This document shows, one piece after another, positions 13,396 to 26,400 of a stretch of DNA of 64,000 nt. The DNA is from Congeria kusceri (Eukaryota > Mollusca > Bivalvia > Myida > Dreissenidae), in the NCBI GenBank assembly GCA_027627225.1, contig CM051027.1, positions 45,074,618-45,138,617 of the forward strand, in the 5' to 3' direction. How positions within the stretch are numbered: position 1 is the first letter of the stretch; every line of letters begins with the position of its first letter. The translations under genes and the position numbers were made by a program. The notes under the pieces were generated by a model. That model was not told the DNA's origin and searched no databases. It saw only the letters and a program-made list of their open reading frames with translations.

Positions 13396-14006
13396 AGTGT
13401 AAAAAAGGCCAATTTTTTTTTATAAATATCAAACTAGAGTTATCAAAATTGGCCTATGGGTTCAGTTTAATATAGGAAATAAGTGTTTTAAGTTTGAATG
13501 AAATCCCTCAAGCTATTCCTGAGAAACTAGCTACCGAAAAACTTAACTTCTCCAAATAGCTTATATGCAACATTTCTAAGTGTTAAAACGCCCATAATTT
13601 TGACAAATTTCGAACTAGAGTTATCCAAATTGACCTATGGGTTCATTTTAATATAAGGAATAAGTATTGTAAGTGTGAATGAAATCCCTTAGGCCATTCA
13701 TGAGAAACTAGCTTACTGAAAAACTTCAACCTATCAAAATAGCTATTATGTAACATTTTTCAGTGTCAAAAGACCCATAATTTTGACAAATTTCAAATTA
13801 GAGTTATTAGACTTGGCCTATATGTTGATTTTAATATGGGGAATAAATATTTTAAGTTTGAATGAAATCCCTCCAGCCATTCCTCAGAAACTAGCTTACC
13901 AAAAACTTAAACTAGCCCGGACGCCGACGCCAACGCTTACGCCAGGGCGAGTAGAATGCCGACGCCAGTAGAAAAGCTTTCCTTTTCTCCGAAACGTCGA
14001 GCTAAA
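13396..14006 (+). mobile_element. Helitron-like 'GTCGAGCTAAA' element, 5'-truncated
   Basis: Three ~180-bp internal monomers (AACTAGAGTTATCAAAATTG...TTTGAATGAAATCCCT) are followed by a GC-rich GACGCC tract and the terminus ACGTCGAGCTAAAA. The same monomer and terminus occur in the element at 34416-35299. The conserved left end is missing here. Confidence 0.65.
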
Positions 14007-14259
14007 ACAAAAGAATGAGTAATGGATATGTATGAAACAATTGAAACTGAGTCAATAAATTCAACAATATTCTTCATTAACATAACGCAAGAAAATAATT
14101 GTACAGAAATCTACATGTGTATTTAAGAAAACGTTCAATTAAGAAAACCTTAGCAGTAAACAGTTTCCATACAAAAACCACTCGAACACAAAATCTGCAG
14201 CATTAACACTGATATTGGTATATAAATATATTCAAAGGTTTCCACAGAAGAAAGCTACT
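14007..14259 (-). other. PRODH: Probable PRODH 3' UTR
   Basis: AT-rich sequence follows the stop codon. No minus-strand AATAAA is visible before the Helitron-like repeat that ends near 14006. The first clear AATAAA downstream is at about 12107, so the 3' end is not defined. Confidence 0.35.
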
Positions 14260-14492
14260 TTAAATATGCAATGCCATTTTGTTGCCACTCAGATCAGGCA
14301 GATGCTTCAAGGGGTCATAGAAGAGCTGGCCCCAGAGAAGCCTGCGTACGATCTCCTTGCGCAGCAGCCCCTTCTCCTTCTTGACCTTGACCAGGATGCC
14401 CTTGTTCTCCATGGCACGGCGGGACAGGTAGGGCAGCACCTCGTCCACGGGACCGTACGGCACGTACTTGTACACCGAGTAGCCCGCCTGGC
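14260..14492 (-). CDS. PRODH: PRODH exon 13, terminal (residues 561-636, stop)
   Basis: Acceptor gtttcag/GC; TAA stop at 14260-14262. It encodes [20 protein letters not shown] and [11 protein letters not shown], the paired Arg (R584/R585) expected to hold the proline carboxylate. A basic tail ends in ...GNKMALHI. The acceptor and its surroundings are tandemly duplicated just upstream (14572-14658). Confidence 0.97.
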
Positions 14493-17400
14493 CTGAAACA
14501 CATTCAGCCGTAGACGCGTGATATGTCAGCTATACAAGTAGCATAAGTGTGACGGCATGAAAAAAATGAGCCTGTCTGGCCTGTAACACACACAGCCGTG
14601 TGATACATCAGCTGTACATGACGGTCTTTGTTAGTAACATAGTGTGACAGCATGACATGTGACTGTCAACTCAATACACCAGTCGTTTCGAAAAGCAGTG
14701 TTATAACATTACAACAATTGAGACAATTTTTCTACAGAAAAAAACACTAAAAGTATATCTAACTGATATCTCAGCTAGCTCATTACTAAACTAAAAAAAT
14801 TCATTGGTTGTGATGATCACACAGTATAGCACCACACTGACCACATGCAAAATAGTTTGTTTACGTACAATTTATAATTATGTATAATAAACATATAATT
14901 TAAACAAAATAATTTCTTCAAATATTAACGCGCACGCACACACGCGATCGCGCGCACACACATACTCACATATGCACATACGAACTATCAATTATGCTAA
15001 GTGATGACGAAAGATCAAAGAATCACATACGGAGCATGAGAAGGCTGGAATAATTGATTTAGCATATGCTAATTATTTGATAATTTTTTGAGTTTATGCT
15101 TGCTATATAACAAATTAAATATTTCAATATTGTCGCTGAATGTTTGCAAAGATACATTTAATTCCAAAAGATGTTAACATCCCTCTCTTGATCAGTATAG
15201 AGGGGCAGCCATGCGGATGGGGTAACAAGGCAAGGTGCAGCGCCCTTCTATATTCCTACCAATTTTCCTACATACAATTACTGCAATACAAAGGTCAGCA
15301 TGAGTCACGTGGGTACATACCAAGCGGAAAGCTGACCTGGTCGCACATGCCCAGTAACTGACCAAAGCAGATCACCTTGTCGTCTGGATCAACTCCATAC
15401 TCCTTCATTCTATAACATACAGATTGTACACGCTATATGCAACTAATGCTTAAGTATGTCTTATGTTCATATAGCCCCACTTCCAATGCAAGTGACAGAT
15501 GGGTTAATGGCTGGTTTTCATAAGGGTAGTCGGTAGAAACTTCCATATAATAACAATGTCTTCTGCTTAAATCTATTACTTTCGTATATGGCTATTTTCA
15601 TACATGATGCTGTATTCTAAAAACTGATTGAATTTTACATTACGCAAAATATGAACCTCTGAAATGTTAAGACCCAGTTCAAAACATGTAGTTCCAATGG
15701 CACATACAAAATGATAGGTTTTCTAATTTCACAAACATGCACATCATTATTGATATCATTTATATGCTGATTACCACACTAACAAGTGCAACAGTACCAC
15801 TTACAATTCGATAGTGTATTTGACAGTGTCCTCATTATGACTAGCGACCATCACAGCCACGCGGCCCTTCTCCTGCACCTGTATTGTCCGCATCACCTTG
15901 CGCAACACCTTGTGGTACATGGCCGTCGTGGCCTCAAAGCTCGGGTTGATCGGGTCCTCGTAACCTATAGCTGCTGCTCTGGCACGCTCCTGTTAGAACC
16001 GTTGCACAAGATTCTTATTATGACTAACAAGTTTTACCACCAAGAGACATAAACATTCTTTCTGTGAATTTACAATAGATGAATACGATGTTTACATGTA
16101 TTTATAATACCATATTTTTGAAAATACTTGACAAAGCTTCATCAAGGTTTTTGTTTCTTATTATGTCAGTATTACTACTAACGACAAGGCATTCGTGTAT
16201 TCTGAGAACCTTGAGTCCAATATGGCCCGTTGAAACACAAACAAGAGAGTGTGATTGTACCTGCTCCATGTAGGCCCCGCGGACAAGCTTTGCCCCGAAG
16301 TAGATCTTGTTTCTGAAGGCCGTGTCAAGGTCCAGCTTGATGTCATCGTAGGCCGACTGAAATAAAACATCACGAGCTTCATAGAGTGAAATACACACCG
16401 CAAGATCCTCACAGAGTACTAGCAAGAAAAAAATAACTAGAACTCCGATAGTCGGATGTGTCGCGTGACGGGTTTCATAATGATTGAACAAAAACTTTTC
16501 AATTTATTGACGCCGCCAAAGTAACCCTAATATATCGCACAACAAGAGCACCGCCTACGGGTACAGGACGCTCGACTTTCTCGTATTTGATAGTATTCTG
16601 GCCTGTTGTTAATACAATGGGTTGAATTTTATGTCTTTTATAGATATTGAGAAATTTGACTTAGGAGCTAACATTCTACCTCATCTTGTCTACAGAATGG
16701 ATTAACTGTATTTTGAGTTTAAAGTCAATACTAGTTATTGTGAAATTCGACCTAAAGCTAAAATTCCAAGTTAAAAAAAGAACAAATAATGAAACGAAAA
16801 ACTTGATAGTTACTCCTCTTGTCTACATAATAAATTCATCACTGTGATGAAGTACTTTGAGTTTCGAGTCAATATCTCATACAGGTATTGAGACATTTGA
16901 CATAATGCGAAAATTGTCAGTTGAAAAAAAGGGTAATAACTCGAACAAAATCCTTGAAAGAGTTACCTCTTCATGTCTGCATAATAGGGACAGCACCATA
17001 AACAAGTATCTTGAGTTTCAAATTATTTAATAGCTTTGATAGTTATTTTATATTTAACAAAAAAAATTAATTCTAAGTTGTAAGTCCAAACAAGGGCAGA
17101 TAACTATGGAAATACAAATCACAGGGTTACCTGCCTTGTTGTAATGAATTACCATTTTGATACTGAACAAGTATTGAAAGTTTCAAATGGAAACCTTTGA
17201 TATTTTTTTAGAAATGGACCCTTAACCAAAACACTTAATTAATGCAGACACTGACGCTGACGCGGACGCAGACAACAAAGCAACGACAATAGCTAAACTT
17301 TTTTTCTTCGAAAAGTCGAGCTAGAAAGGGTCTAAACGCGGTATTTAGCAGAGCGAAATGAACCACAACTGGTCCACAGAGAGTCTTGAAAGATGCAACG

Positions 17401-20400
17401 CTGTTTCACCTTAAGGTAGTTCTGGTAGGTGTTAAAGATAATGGCTTTCTCTTTGTTGAACTTCTTCATCATCTCCATGGCGAGGCGGTTGATGGCCGGC
17501 TGGAAATACGATTGCTCTGCATCCACCATCACTCGAACATCACGTTCCATCGCATGCTATAACAAAGTCAATCTTAATGTTAATTAGTTTAATAATATAC
17601 ATGGCCTTTTCAGTATTAATTCAATTTCATTAGCATTTGTGTATTTTGCGAATTATAACTCCGATAAGTCACAATGAAACAAAAATGAGACTGATTTCTT
17701 TATAAATAATATAGTTGTATGCAGCACATCCTTTGATAAGAGCTGTTTGTAAAACAGGTATGTCCCCTCTAGGTTAACAACAATTTTTAAAATATCAAGA
17801 CTGGTGAAGATCAGATGAAAACTGTTGGACATAGAGAGGGGAAATTGCTAAAAAACAGGCCAGTTTTAAATCAATGACCATAACTCTGCAGTTCCTGGGG
17901 CTAATTGATTGATCATCGAACTTGGCTATTATGATATGATAGATATTACGGTCTCAAATATTTTCATCAATTTTTGCTAAGATTGGAGGAAAACAGTTGG
18001 AGAGCGGAAACGGCTAAAACAGCTAAGTTAGAATAATTCAAGGGCCATAATTCCACAATTCCTGGGGAGATTTAGTTAATTATTGAAATTGACCGAGATG
18101 TTATGCTCACAAAGATTTTCACCAAGTTTGGTAAAGATCGGATAAAAACTGCTGGAGAGCGGAAACGGATAAAACGGTTAAAAAGACCAATTTCAGATTA
18201 TTCAAGGGCCATAATTCCTTGGCTGATCTGGCAGATCATCAAACTTAGCCGAGATATTATGCCACAAACAAGTTCGGTGAATATCGGATGAAAACGGTCG
18301 GACTTAGAAAGAGGAAACGAAAATGGTCTACCGACAGACAGACCCACCAACGGACCGACGGCTTATCGAACCAAAATACCCCGCAATTTTGAATGGGGGA
18401 GAGGGGGCATAAAATACCAGACACTACGAAAGTTAAGAAGCAGAAAGGTTACGATATCACTTTGGTGATGTTGTTTATAAGCAGTCAATGTGTACCTACC
18501 CTGGCGATGGTGTCCACTCTCAACATTGTTTGTACTCACCCTGGCGATAGTGTCCACTTTCTGTAGTGTGTGTAGTCACCCTGGCTATGGTGTCCACTCT
18601 CTGTAGTGTGTGTACTAACACCCTGGCGATGGTGTCCACTCTCAACACTATGTGTACTCACCCTGGCAATTTTGTCCACTCTCTGTAGTGTGTACTCACC
18701 CTAGCGATGGTGTCCACTTTCTGTAGTGTGTGTACTCACCCTGACTACGGTGTCCACTCTCTGTAGTGTGTGTACTCACCCTGGCGATGGTGTCCATTCT
18801 CTGTAGTGTGTGTACTCACCCTGGCTATGGTGTCCATTCTCTGTAGTGTGTACTCACCCTGGCGATGGTGTCCACTTTCTGTAGTGTGTAGTGTGTGTAC
18901 TCACCCTGGCGATGGTGTCCACTCTCTGTAGTGCATGTACTCACCTGGCTATGGTGTCCGCTCTCTGTACTGTGTACTCATCCTGGCGATGGTGTCCACT
19001 CTCTGTAGTGCATGTACTCACCCTGGCGATGGTGTCCACTCTCTGCAACATGTTCTTCATCTCCATCTCTGCTTCCTGAGACATTCTTCTAATCAGCGGC
19101 TTCAGTACTCCTGTCTGCAGCACATCCACATAATTGTTTTGTTCAGATATCAACAATGTAGATTTTACGACAAACATAACATACTGCATAGATTTAACAA
19201 CTGTTAGTCATTTGTAGAAAACGTCTAAAAAGTATAATAGTATTACAGGGATGTCAAACGCAAAGCAAATTTAAAGTCCTACATAGTTGAAAAGCAGCCA
19301 GTCTGGCGTGACAGTGGCCTAGGTTTCCTACCTCGGGGTCCGGCACTGCAAACAGCTTGGAGAGGCCCATGTTCACCTCCAGGAGGTTGTCCCAGTCCAT
19401 GATGTCCACCTGCCTGAAGGGCGAACACAAACAGTACATGAGCAGCCAGCAATGTATGAAAGATACTTTGTAGCACAAGGTATACTACATGTGGCTTATA
19501 ACAACCAACAAAACGGAACAGTACATGAGCAATCACGCAAACTATAGCATAGCATCTATGTAGCAAGGCTTATTTTGTAGAACAATGTATACTACATACA
19601 ATATGTAGCATATAGCAGTCAATAAACTGTAAAGGGTATGCGCAACCAGGCTAAACTATAGCATGCCATCAAAGTAGCAAGGTTTACTTTATACAGCTGA
19701 ACATCGTTATCTATACGTCGCCAGGAATTCAAACCAACTACGATGTATCCAAAGTTTAACATCCGAAGTCTTGGGAAGCATAAAAAATATATCGTTAATA
19801 TAAACTTGTGATCTGAAAACGGTGATCAATTGTGGCATGCTTTAGTGGTAAACAAGAAGGACAAAAACAACCCTGGGTCGCTCATTTTCAATGTTTTCAA
19901 TAAAGCCATGACAAATCATAATAAATTAAAAAACATTTGCTCGAGGGTCACCCAAGAAACATTTTAGGTAATTATTTCCAAATCCAACCTGCGGTTGATG
20001 ACAAGAAGATTTTAAAGTTTTCAATATAGCCATATAAGGAAAATGGGCCCACCTGTTAGTGGCCATATTTTTCACAAATCAAATAATTCGAAGGATTTCG
20101 GTAGAGGACCACCCAAGAAACATTTCTGAACATGTGACGTATGCCCCCGAAGCATATGCTTGTCATAGGAAGGCAACACAATGTCAGTTAAGTCCCGGCC
20201 ACACTGTCACGATTTTGGCTATGATTGCCCACGATTGACGAAATCTCGGCGAAGCGTGGTGAAGCGTTAACACATACGTACTGGCATCTGTGTGAATCTT
20301 GAAGAATCTTGGGTGATCTTTGTCGATCGGGAAGTGCTACGACAGTTTTTAACATTTGCCTGCCTTATCGTAGCGCCGCCACTATTTTTTCAAAACGTAG

Positions 20401-23400
20401 AACAATCCTAGTGCCATCGTATCTCAATCTGGCTTTTTCTTACAGCCATCGTAGAGGCATTCGTGGCCTTTCGTGTTTAATCGTGATTAATCGTGACTGA
20501 TTTTATGACATATATATTACAAATCTGTACTACGTTATGGTACGTTTACCTACGCTTGCATATACGGTCAGTTACGATTCCAGTATGATCTTTAGCGGCA
20601 ACTATCACGACTACTCACGAATTTACACGATGGACAACGACAACGCGACGATTGGGTCGCGTTGCCTGTACGGTTTATCGCGATGTTACTACGCACTCAC
20701 TACGTTTGCCTACATTGGTGCCACGATTATGCACGAGGCATCGTGATGTTCAAATCGCCTTGAAACGTAGGGAAGCGTGAGAATTATTGGCTGATCGTAT
20801 GTTAATTGTGATGAATCTTCGTTACTACAATATTAGGAGAAACGTTAACAATCGTCAGTTATTGTCTCTTACCGTAGCGTATACCTGGCGCTAGCGTACT
20901 ACAACCGTAACAGATCGTATCATATCTTGGTGAAGCCGTCGGCTGAGGTAACCGACAAGTGTCGTTGATATGCGTAGTCTCGTCCTACAACAACCGTAGT
21001 TATACGTAGGAAGATGCAATCGGGACACCCCGTGCATCCCGTCTCATCACGATTAACACGTCCACGATCAATCGTGGGCTATCGTAGCCAAAATCGTGAC
21101 AGTGTGACCTGGGCTTTACATGTTGGCAAAAAAGAATTATGGTCGTTGTACTCTGCACTTCCGCGTAACATCCTCTATCAATTTATGTGGTTTCATTTTA
21201 AATCACTTCGTTACTAATGGAGTAATGCAATGCACAAGAAAATTAACTGAAGAGCAATAACTCCATAAATATTGAAGAAAGAGTTATGGTCCTTGTATTC
21301 TGTTCTTCCTCTCAATGTTCTCTATCAATATATGCGGTGTTATTTTAAATTCCTTCAATACTTAGGTAGTTTTTATCAGCACACAAAAAACAAAGGACAA
21401 TAGCTCGGAAAATATTAAAGATGAGTTATGGTCCTTGTACTGCGCACTTCCTCTCAACGTCCTCTATCAATATATGCGGTTTTATTTAAAATCCCTTCAA
21501 TACTAATGGATATTATGCTCTGCACAAAAAAACCTAAAGGGCAATAACTCCATAAATATTGAAGAAAGAGTTATGGTCCTTGTGCTTTGCACTTCTTCTC
21601 ATTGTCCTCTATCATTATATGAAGTTTCATTTGAATCCATTTAATTATAATGGAGTTATGCTCCGCACAAGACAATTAAACAAAGGGCAATAACTCCTAA
21701 ATAATTAAGAAAATATTTATGGTCCCTATACTCTGCACTTCCTCTCATTGTCCACTACCATTCTATGAAGTTTCATTTGAATCCCTTCAATACTTATGGA
21801 AGTATGATCCGCACAAGAAAATTAATGCCTCGCACAATAAAATAAAACAAATGGCAATAGCTCCATAAATATCGAAGAAATAGTTGTGGTCCTTGTACTT
21901 TGCACTCCCTCTCATTGTCCTCTATTATTCTATGAAGTTTCCTTTGAATCTCTGCTTTACTAATGGAGTTGTGCTCCGCACAAGAAAATAAAACAAAGGG
22001 CAATAACTCTGAAAATATTGATGAAAGAGTTGAGGTCCTTGTACTCTGCACTTTCTCTCATTGTCCTCTATCATTATATGAAGTTTCATTTGAATTCCTT
22101 CAATACTAATGGTGTTATGCTCCGCACAAGAAAAGAAAACAGAGGGCAATAACACCGTAAATATTGAAGAAATATTTATGGTTCTTGTACTCAGCATTTC
22201 TTCTCATTGTCCTCTATCATTATATGAAGTTTCATTTAAATCCCTTCAATACTAATGGAATTATGCTCCGGACATGAAAATTAAACAAAGGGCACTAACT
22301 TTGAAAATATTGAAGAACGAGTTATGGTCCTTCTGCTGTGCACTTCCTCTCATTGTCCTCTATCATTATATGAAGTTACATTTGAATCCCTTCAATAATA
22401 ATGGAGTTATGCTCTGCACAAGAAAAATAATGTTTCACATAAGGAAATAGAACAAAGGGCAATAACCCCGTAAATATTGAAGAAAGAGTTGAGGTCCTTG
22501 TGCTCTGCACTTCCTTTCATTGTCCTCTATCATTATATGAAGTTTCATTTGAATCCCTTCAATACTAATGGAGTTATGCTCAGCACAAAAAAATAATAAA
22601 CAAAGGGCAAGAACTCCGTTAATATTGAAGAAATAGTTATGGTCCTTGTGCTCTGCACTTTATCTCATTGTCCTCTATCATTATATGAAGTTTCATTTGA
22701 ATCCCTTCAATACTAATGGAGTTATGCTCCGCACAAGAAAATTAATGCTTCACATAAGGAAATAAAACAAAGGGCAATAACTCCGTAAGTATTGAAGAAA
22801 GATTTGTGGTCCTTGCGCTCTGCACATCCTCTCATTGTCCTCAATCATTATATTTTATTTGAATCCCTTCAATACTAGTGGAGTTATGCTCCGCACAAGA
22901 AAATTAATGCTTCCCATAAGGAAATAAAACAAAGGGAAATAACTCCGTAAATATTGAAGAAAGAGTTGTGATCCTTGTGCTTTGCACTTCCTCTCATTGT
23001 CCTCTACTTTATATTAAGGTTCATTTGAATCCCTTCCATACTAATGGAGTCATACTCCGCACAAGATCAAACAAAGGGCAATTACTCTGTAAATGTTAAA
23101 GAAAGAGTTGTGGTCCTTGTACTCTGCACTTCCTCTTATTGTCCTCTAGCATTACATGAAGTTTCATTTGAATCCCTTCAATACTAATGGAGTTATGCTC
23201 CGCACAAGAAGCGTGACGGATGGACGGACAGACATACGGACCAACGGACGATGCGATTACTATATGCCCCCGTTGAGAAAGCCCTTCGGGGGCATAACAA
23301 TTATTTCAAATGCCAACCAGTGGTTACTGACAAGAAGATTTTCAAAGTTTTCCATAGAGACATATAAGAAAAATGCCCCGCCCCCTGGGGGCCATGTTTT

Positions 23401-26400
23401 TTAATTAATCAAAATAATTTGAAGTATTTTGGTAGAGGACCACCAAGGAATATTTCTGTGAAATTATTTCGAAATCTAACCAGTGGTTTCTGACAAGAAG
23501 ACTGACAACCACTTAGCACAAAAGCTCACCCTTGAGAACTCATTCAGGTGAGCTAAAAATGAGTGAGTTTGAAATAACAAAGTTCAGCTGTATATATATA
23601 AAATATGTGCCAACTTTTACCTTAACATGTGCATGACAAAATACATCTGAGAGCAATAATGTATATGCTATGAGTACAAAACCACCTCACCCGTCCTGTC
23701 CAAGATCGAGCATGGAAAACCACTGCTCACAATCCTCGTCAGTGACAGTCACTCCCAACTCACGCAGTTTGAACACAAACTCCTCTTTGTTGAAGCCACG
23801 GGTGAAATTGTCGCGGAATTCTCGTCGATCGACAATATCAGACTCATCATTGCTGATAAGATTGTTGAAGAACTCGCGGGTTGAGACCAGAGCATCTGAC
23901 ATTTGGATCTGAATTGACAAATACCTTTATAACAACAACACTTCAAAACAAGCACATATCTGTTTTCTGACAAGAAAAAGAAACACCACCTGACAAATCG
24001 CAATGAGAATGTTTTCATGTTGATGGAAAATGAACAGATACAACGTAAAATCCATACAAGCTGAGTCTAACTTTTTGCAATAACATTACTATGTAAACGT
24101 TACTGATCTCGAAAAAGTGCCACAATAATTGTTACATTTAAGGAATAATAAGTAATCACCAGAAGCTCAGGTCTTCCCAATGCAGTTAACTTGATAGCAC
24201 AGAACCCAGTCTTGTTGGTGGCATCTGTGAATAGAAGGGCAATAAAATATAGGTTTCACATAAATACCAATACCACAAATAAGATAAATAAAACATACAA
24301 CAAATCAAATTGTCTGGAAAAAAATGGAAATTACATATACATATATTTCAATGAGATAATATAATGAACTAATAAAAAAGATTCATTTCAAATCAAGAAC
24401 TACGAGCAATAAAAACATGCTCCATTTTCATTGACCAAGATACCCTCAGCATTACCTGCGACACCGTCGATGGCGTCGAGGAAGTGTTCCATGTACCTGT
24501 CACACTGCTCCTCCCCCTCATAGTAGTAGGTCCTGCTGGACACGTTCTTGTCGCGGTCACTGATCTTCAGCTGAGACTGGAACCGCTGGTGGTCAGGCTC
24601 TAGAAACAAACAGGCAGTCATGTACCAGCACTAGTGATAATATGTTCATGTTAGCAGGCTTTTGCTTAACATAAGCCATATGCATTGACGGCTATAAAAA
24701 CAACAGCTGTCTCAGGACAGCGCGCTCGACTATTCAACCGCTTTGTCAGAGTATTTGGGGTACAATAAGGAGCATAATTCTGCTAAATTGCAGGTCATAG
24801 TTATGGGCCTTGATCAGTGACCTTATTTAAGGACCCTGGAGACATTTTTAAAGTTTCAACGGAATATCTGTAATAGTTATAGAGATATGGAGTTGTTGCA
24901 CACTAACTTTAACCTGCATTTCTAAGTACAAAAAGGGGCATAATTCTGCTAAAATGCTGGTCACAGTTATGGGTCTTTGCCAGCAACCTTATATAATGAC
25001 CCTGAAGGCATGTGAGAAGTTTCAATTGAATATCTGCAGTAGATATAGAGCTATAGAGTTGTTGCACGCAAACTTTAACCTGATTTTCTAAATATAAGAA
25101 GGGGCATTATTCTGCTAAATTGCAGGTCAGAGTTATATGTCTTGGTCAGTGACCTCAAATAATGACACTGAAAACATGTGTGAAGTTTCAATTGAATATC
25201 TGTAGCAGTTACAGAGATATGAACTTGTTGCACGCAAACCTTAACCACAGCATTACGCCGACGCCGACGAACAGGTGAGTAGTATAGCTCGAACTATTTG
25301 GTGAATAGTCGAGCTAAAAAGTGAAGACCTTCACATGCCATCAGCCAAAATGTGTTGACCATGGTAAGATGTTCGCACATATTATGCTGATCATGGCAAA
25401 TCATCGGCATAGATGTGCTGACCATAAACATCAGCAAATATATCCAGATCATGATCAGATTGATTATGGCAAAACAAGAGCTGTCAGAGGACAGCACACT
25501 CGACTATTCGAAGTATTTTAGTTGGTGCATATTTTGGAAAGTGGAATGGGCATTAATTTGTTGAAATACAAAACTGTGTTATGGCAATTATTTCATCAAA
25601 TTATTCAAAGTTTCAAGTGAAAACCTTATGTAGTTAATAACTTTTGTAGTTTTGAAGTTATAAGAGTTTTAAATATAAACTGTAACAAGACAAGAGGGCC
25701 ATGATGGCCCTAGGTCACTCACCTGAGTTAAGGCATCATAATGGCTAATAACAAGACCGCAAAATGGCACTAAAGCCCTTACCTGAGAATGAAAATCTGG
25801 GCCTTGCAGGTTCAGAAGTTTTTTAGTCTATATAAACCATGTGACCCACAGGGCGTGGCCACTTTCTACCCCAGGGGCATAATTTGCAAAATATTTGTAG
25901 TGGACCACTATTCAATGTTACATACCAAACATGAAACCACTGGGCCTTGCGGTTTCAGAGGAGAAGATTTTAAAGCCATTTTGCTATTTAAATGTATATA
26001 AACCATGTGACCCCCAGGGGCATCATTGGAAGAATCTGTTTAGAAGACCAATCCACAATGTTTCACGCAAAATATAAAACCTCTGGGTCTTACAGTTTCA
26101 ACAAGGACGATTTTTAAGGCCCACTTGCCATATGAGTCTATATAAACCATGTGACCCCGGGTCATGGCCACTTTTTACCCCAGGGGCATACTTTGAACAA
26201 TCTTTGTAGAGGACTACTATACAATGTTACATAACAAATACGAAAACACTCCGGTTTCAGAGGAGATTTTAAAGTCATTTTGCTATTTAAGTCTATATAA
26301 ACAATGTGACCCCCAGGGCAGGGCCAGTTTTGACCCCTGGGACATCATTTGAACAACCTTTGTAGAGGACAACTAAACAATGTTAAATACCATATAGAAA

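Larger units (their letters stand above)
19851..23556 (+). mobile_element. Helitron-like 'CAGGTGAGCTAA' element (outer level of nest 1)
   Basis: Left end AACAAGAAGGACAAAAACAA followed by CCCTGGGTCGCTCA, right end a hairpin GCTCACCCTTGAG...CTCATTCAGGTGAGC followed by TAA. Internal monomers (GGTAGAGGACCACC...ACAAGAAGATTTT...GGGGGCCATGTTT) lie on both sides of an inserted element at 20137-23297. The terminal hairpin with CTAA fits the CTRR rule for Helitrons. Located in PRODH intron 6. Confidence 0.65.

Noticed and set aside
19409..19413. Alternative exon 7 acceptor 4 nt downstream (at 19409)
   Set aside because: Phase from exon 6 (two bases of Gly329) requires the upstream acceptor; the other would shift the frame.
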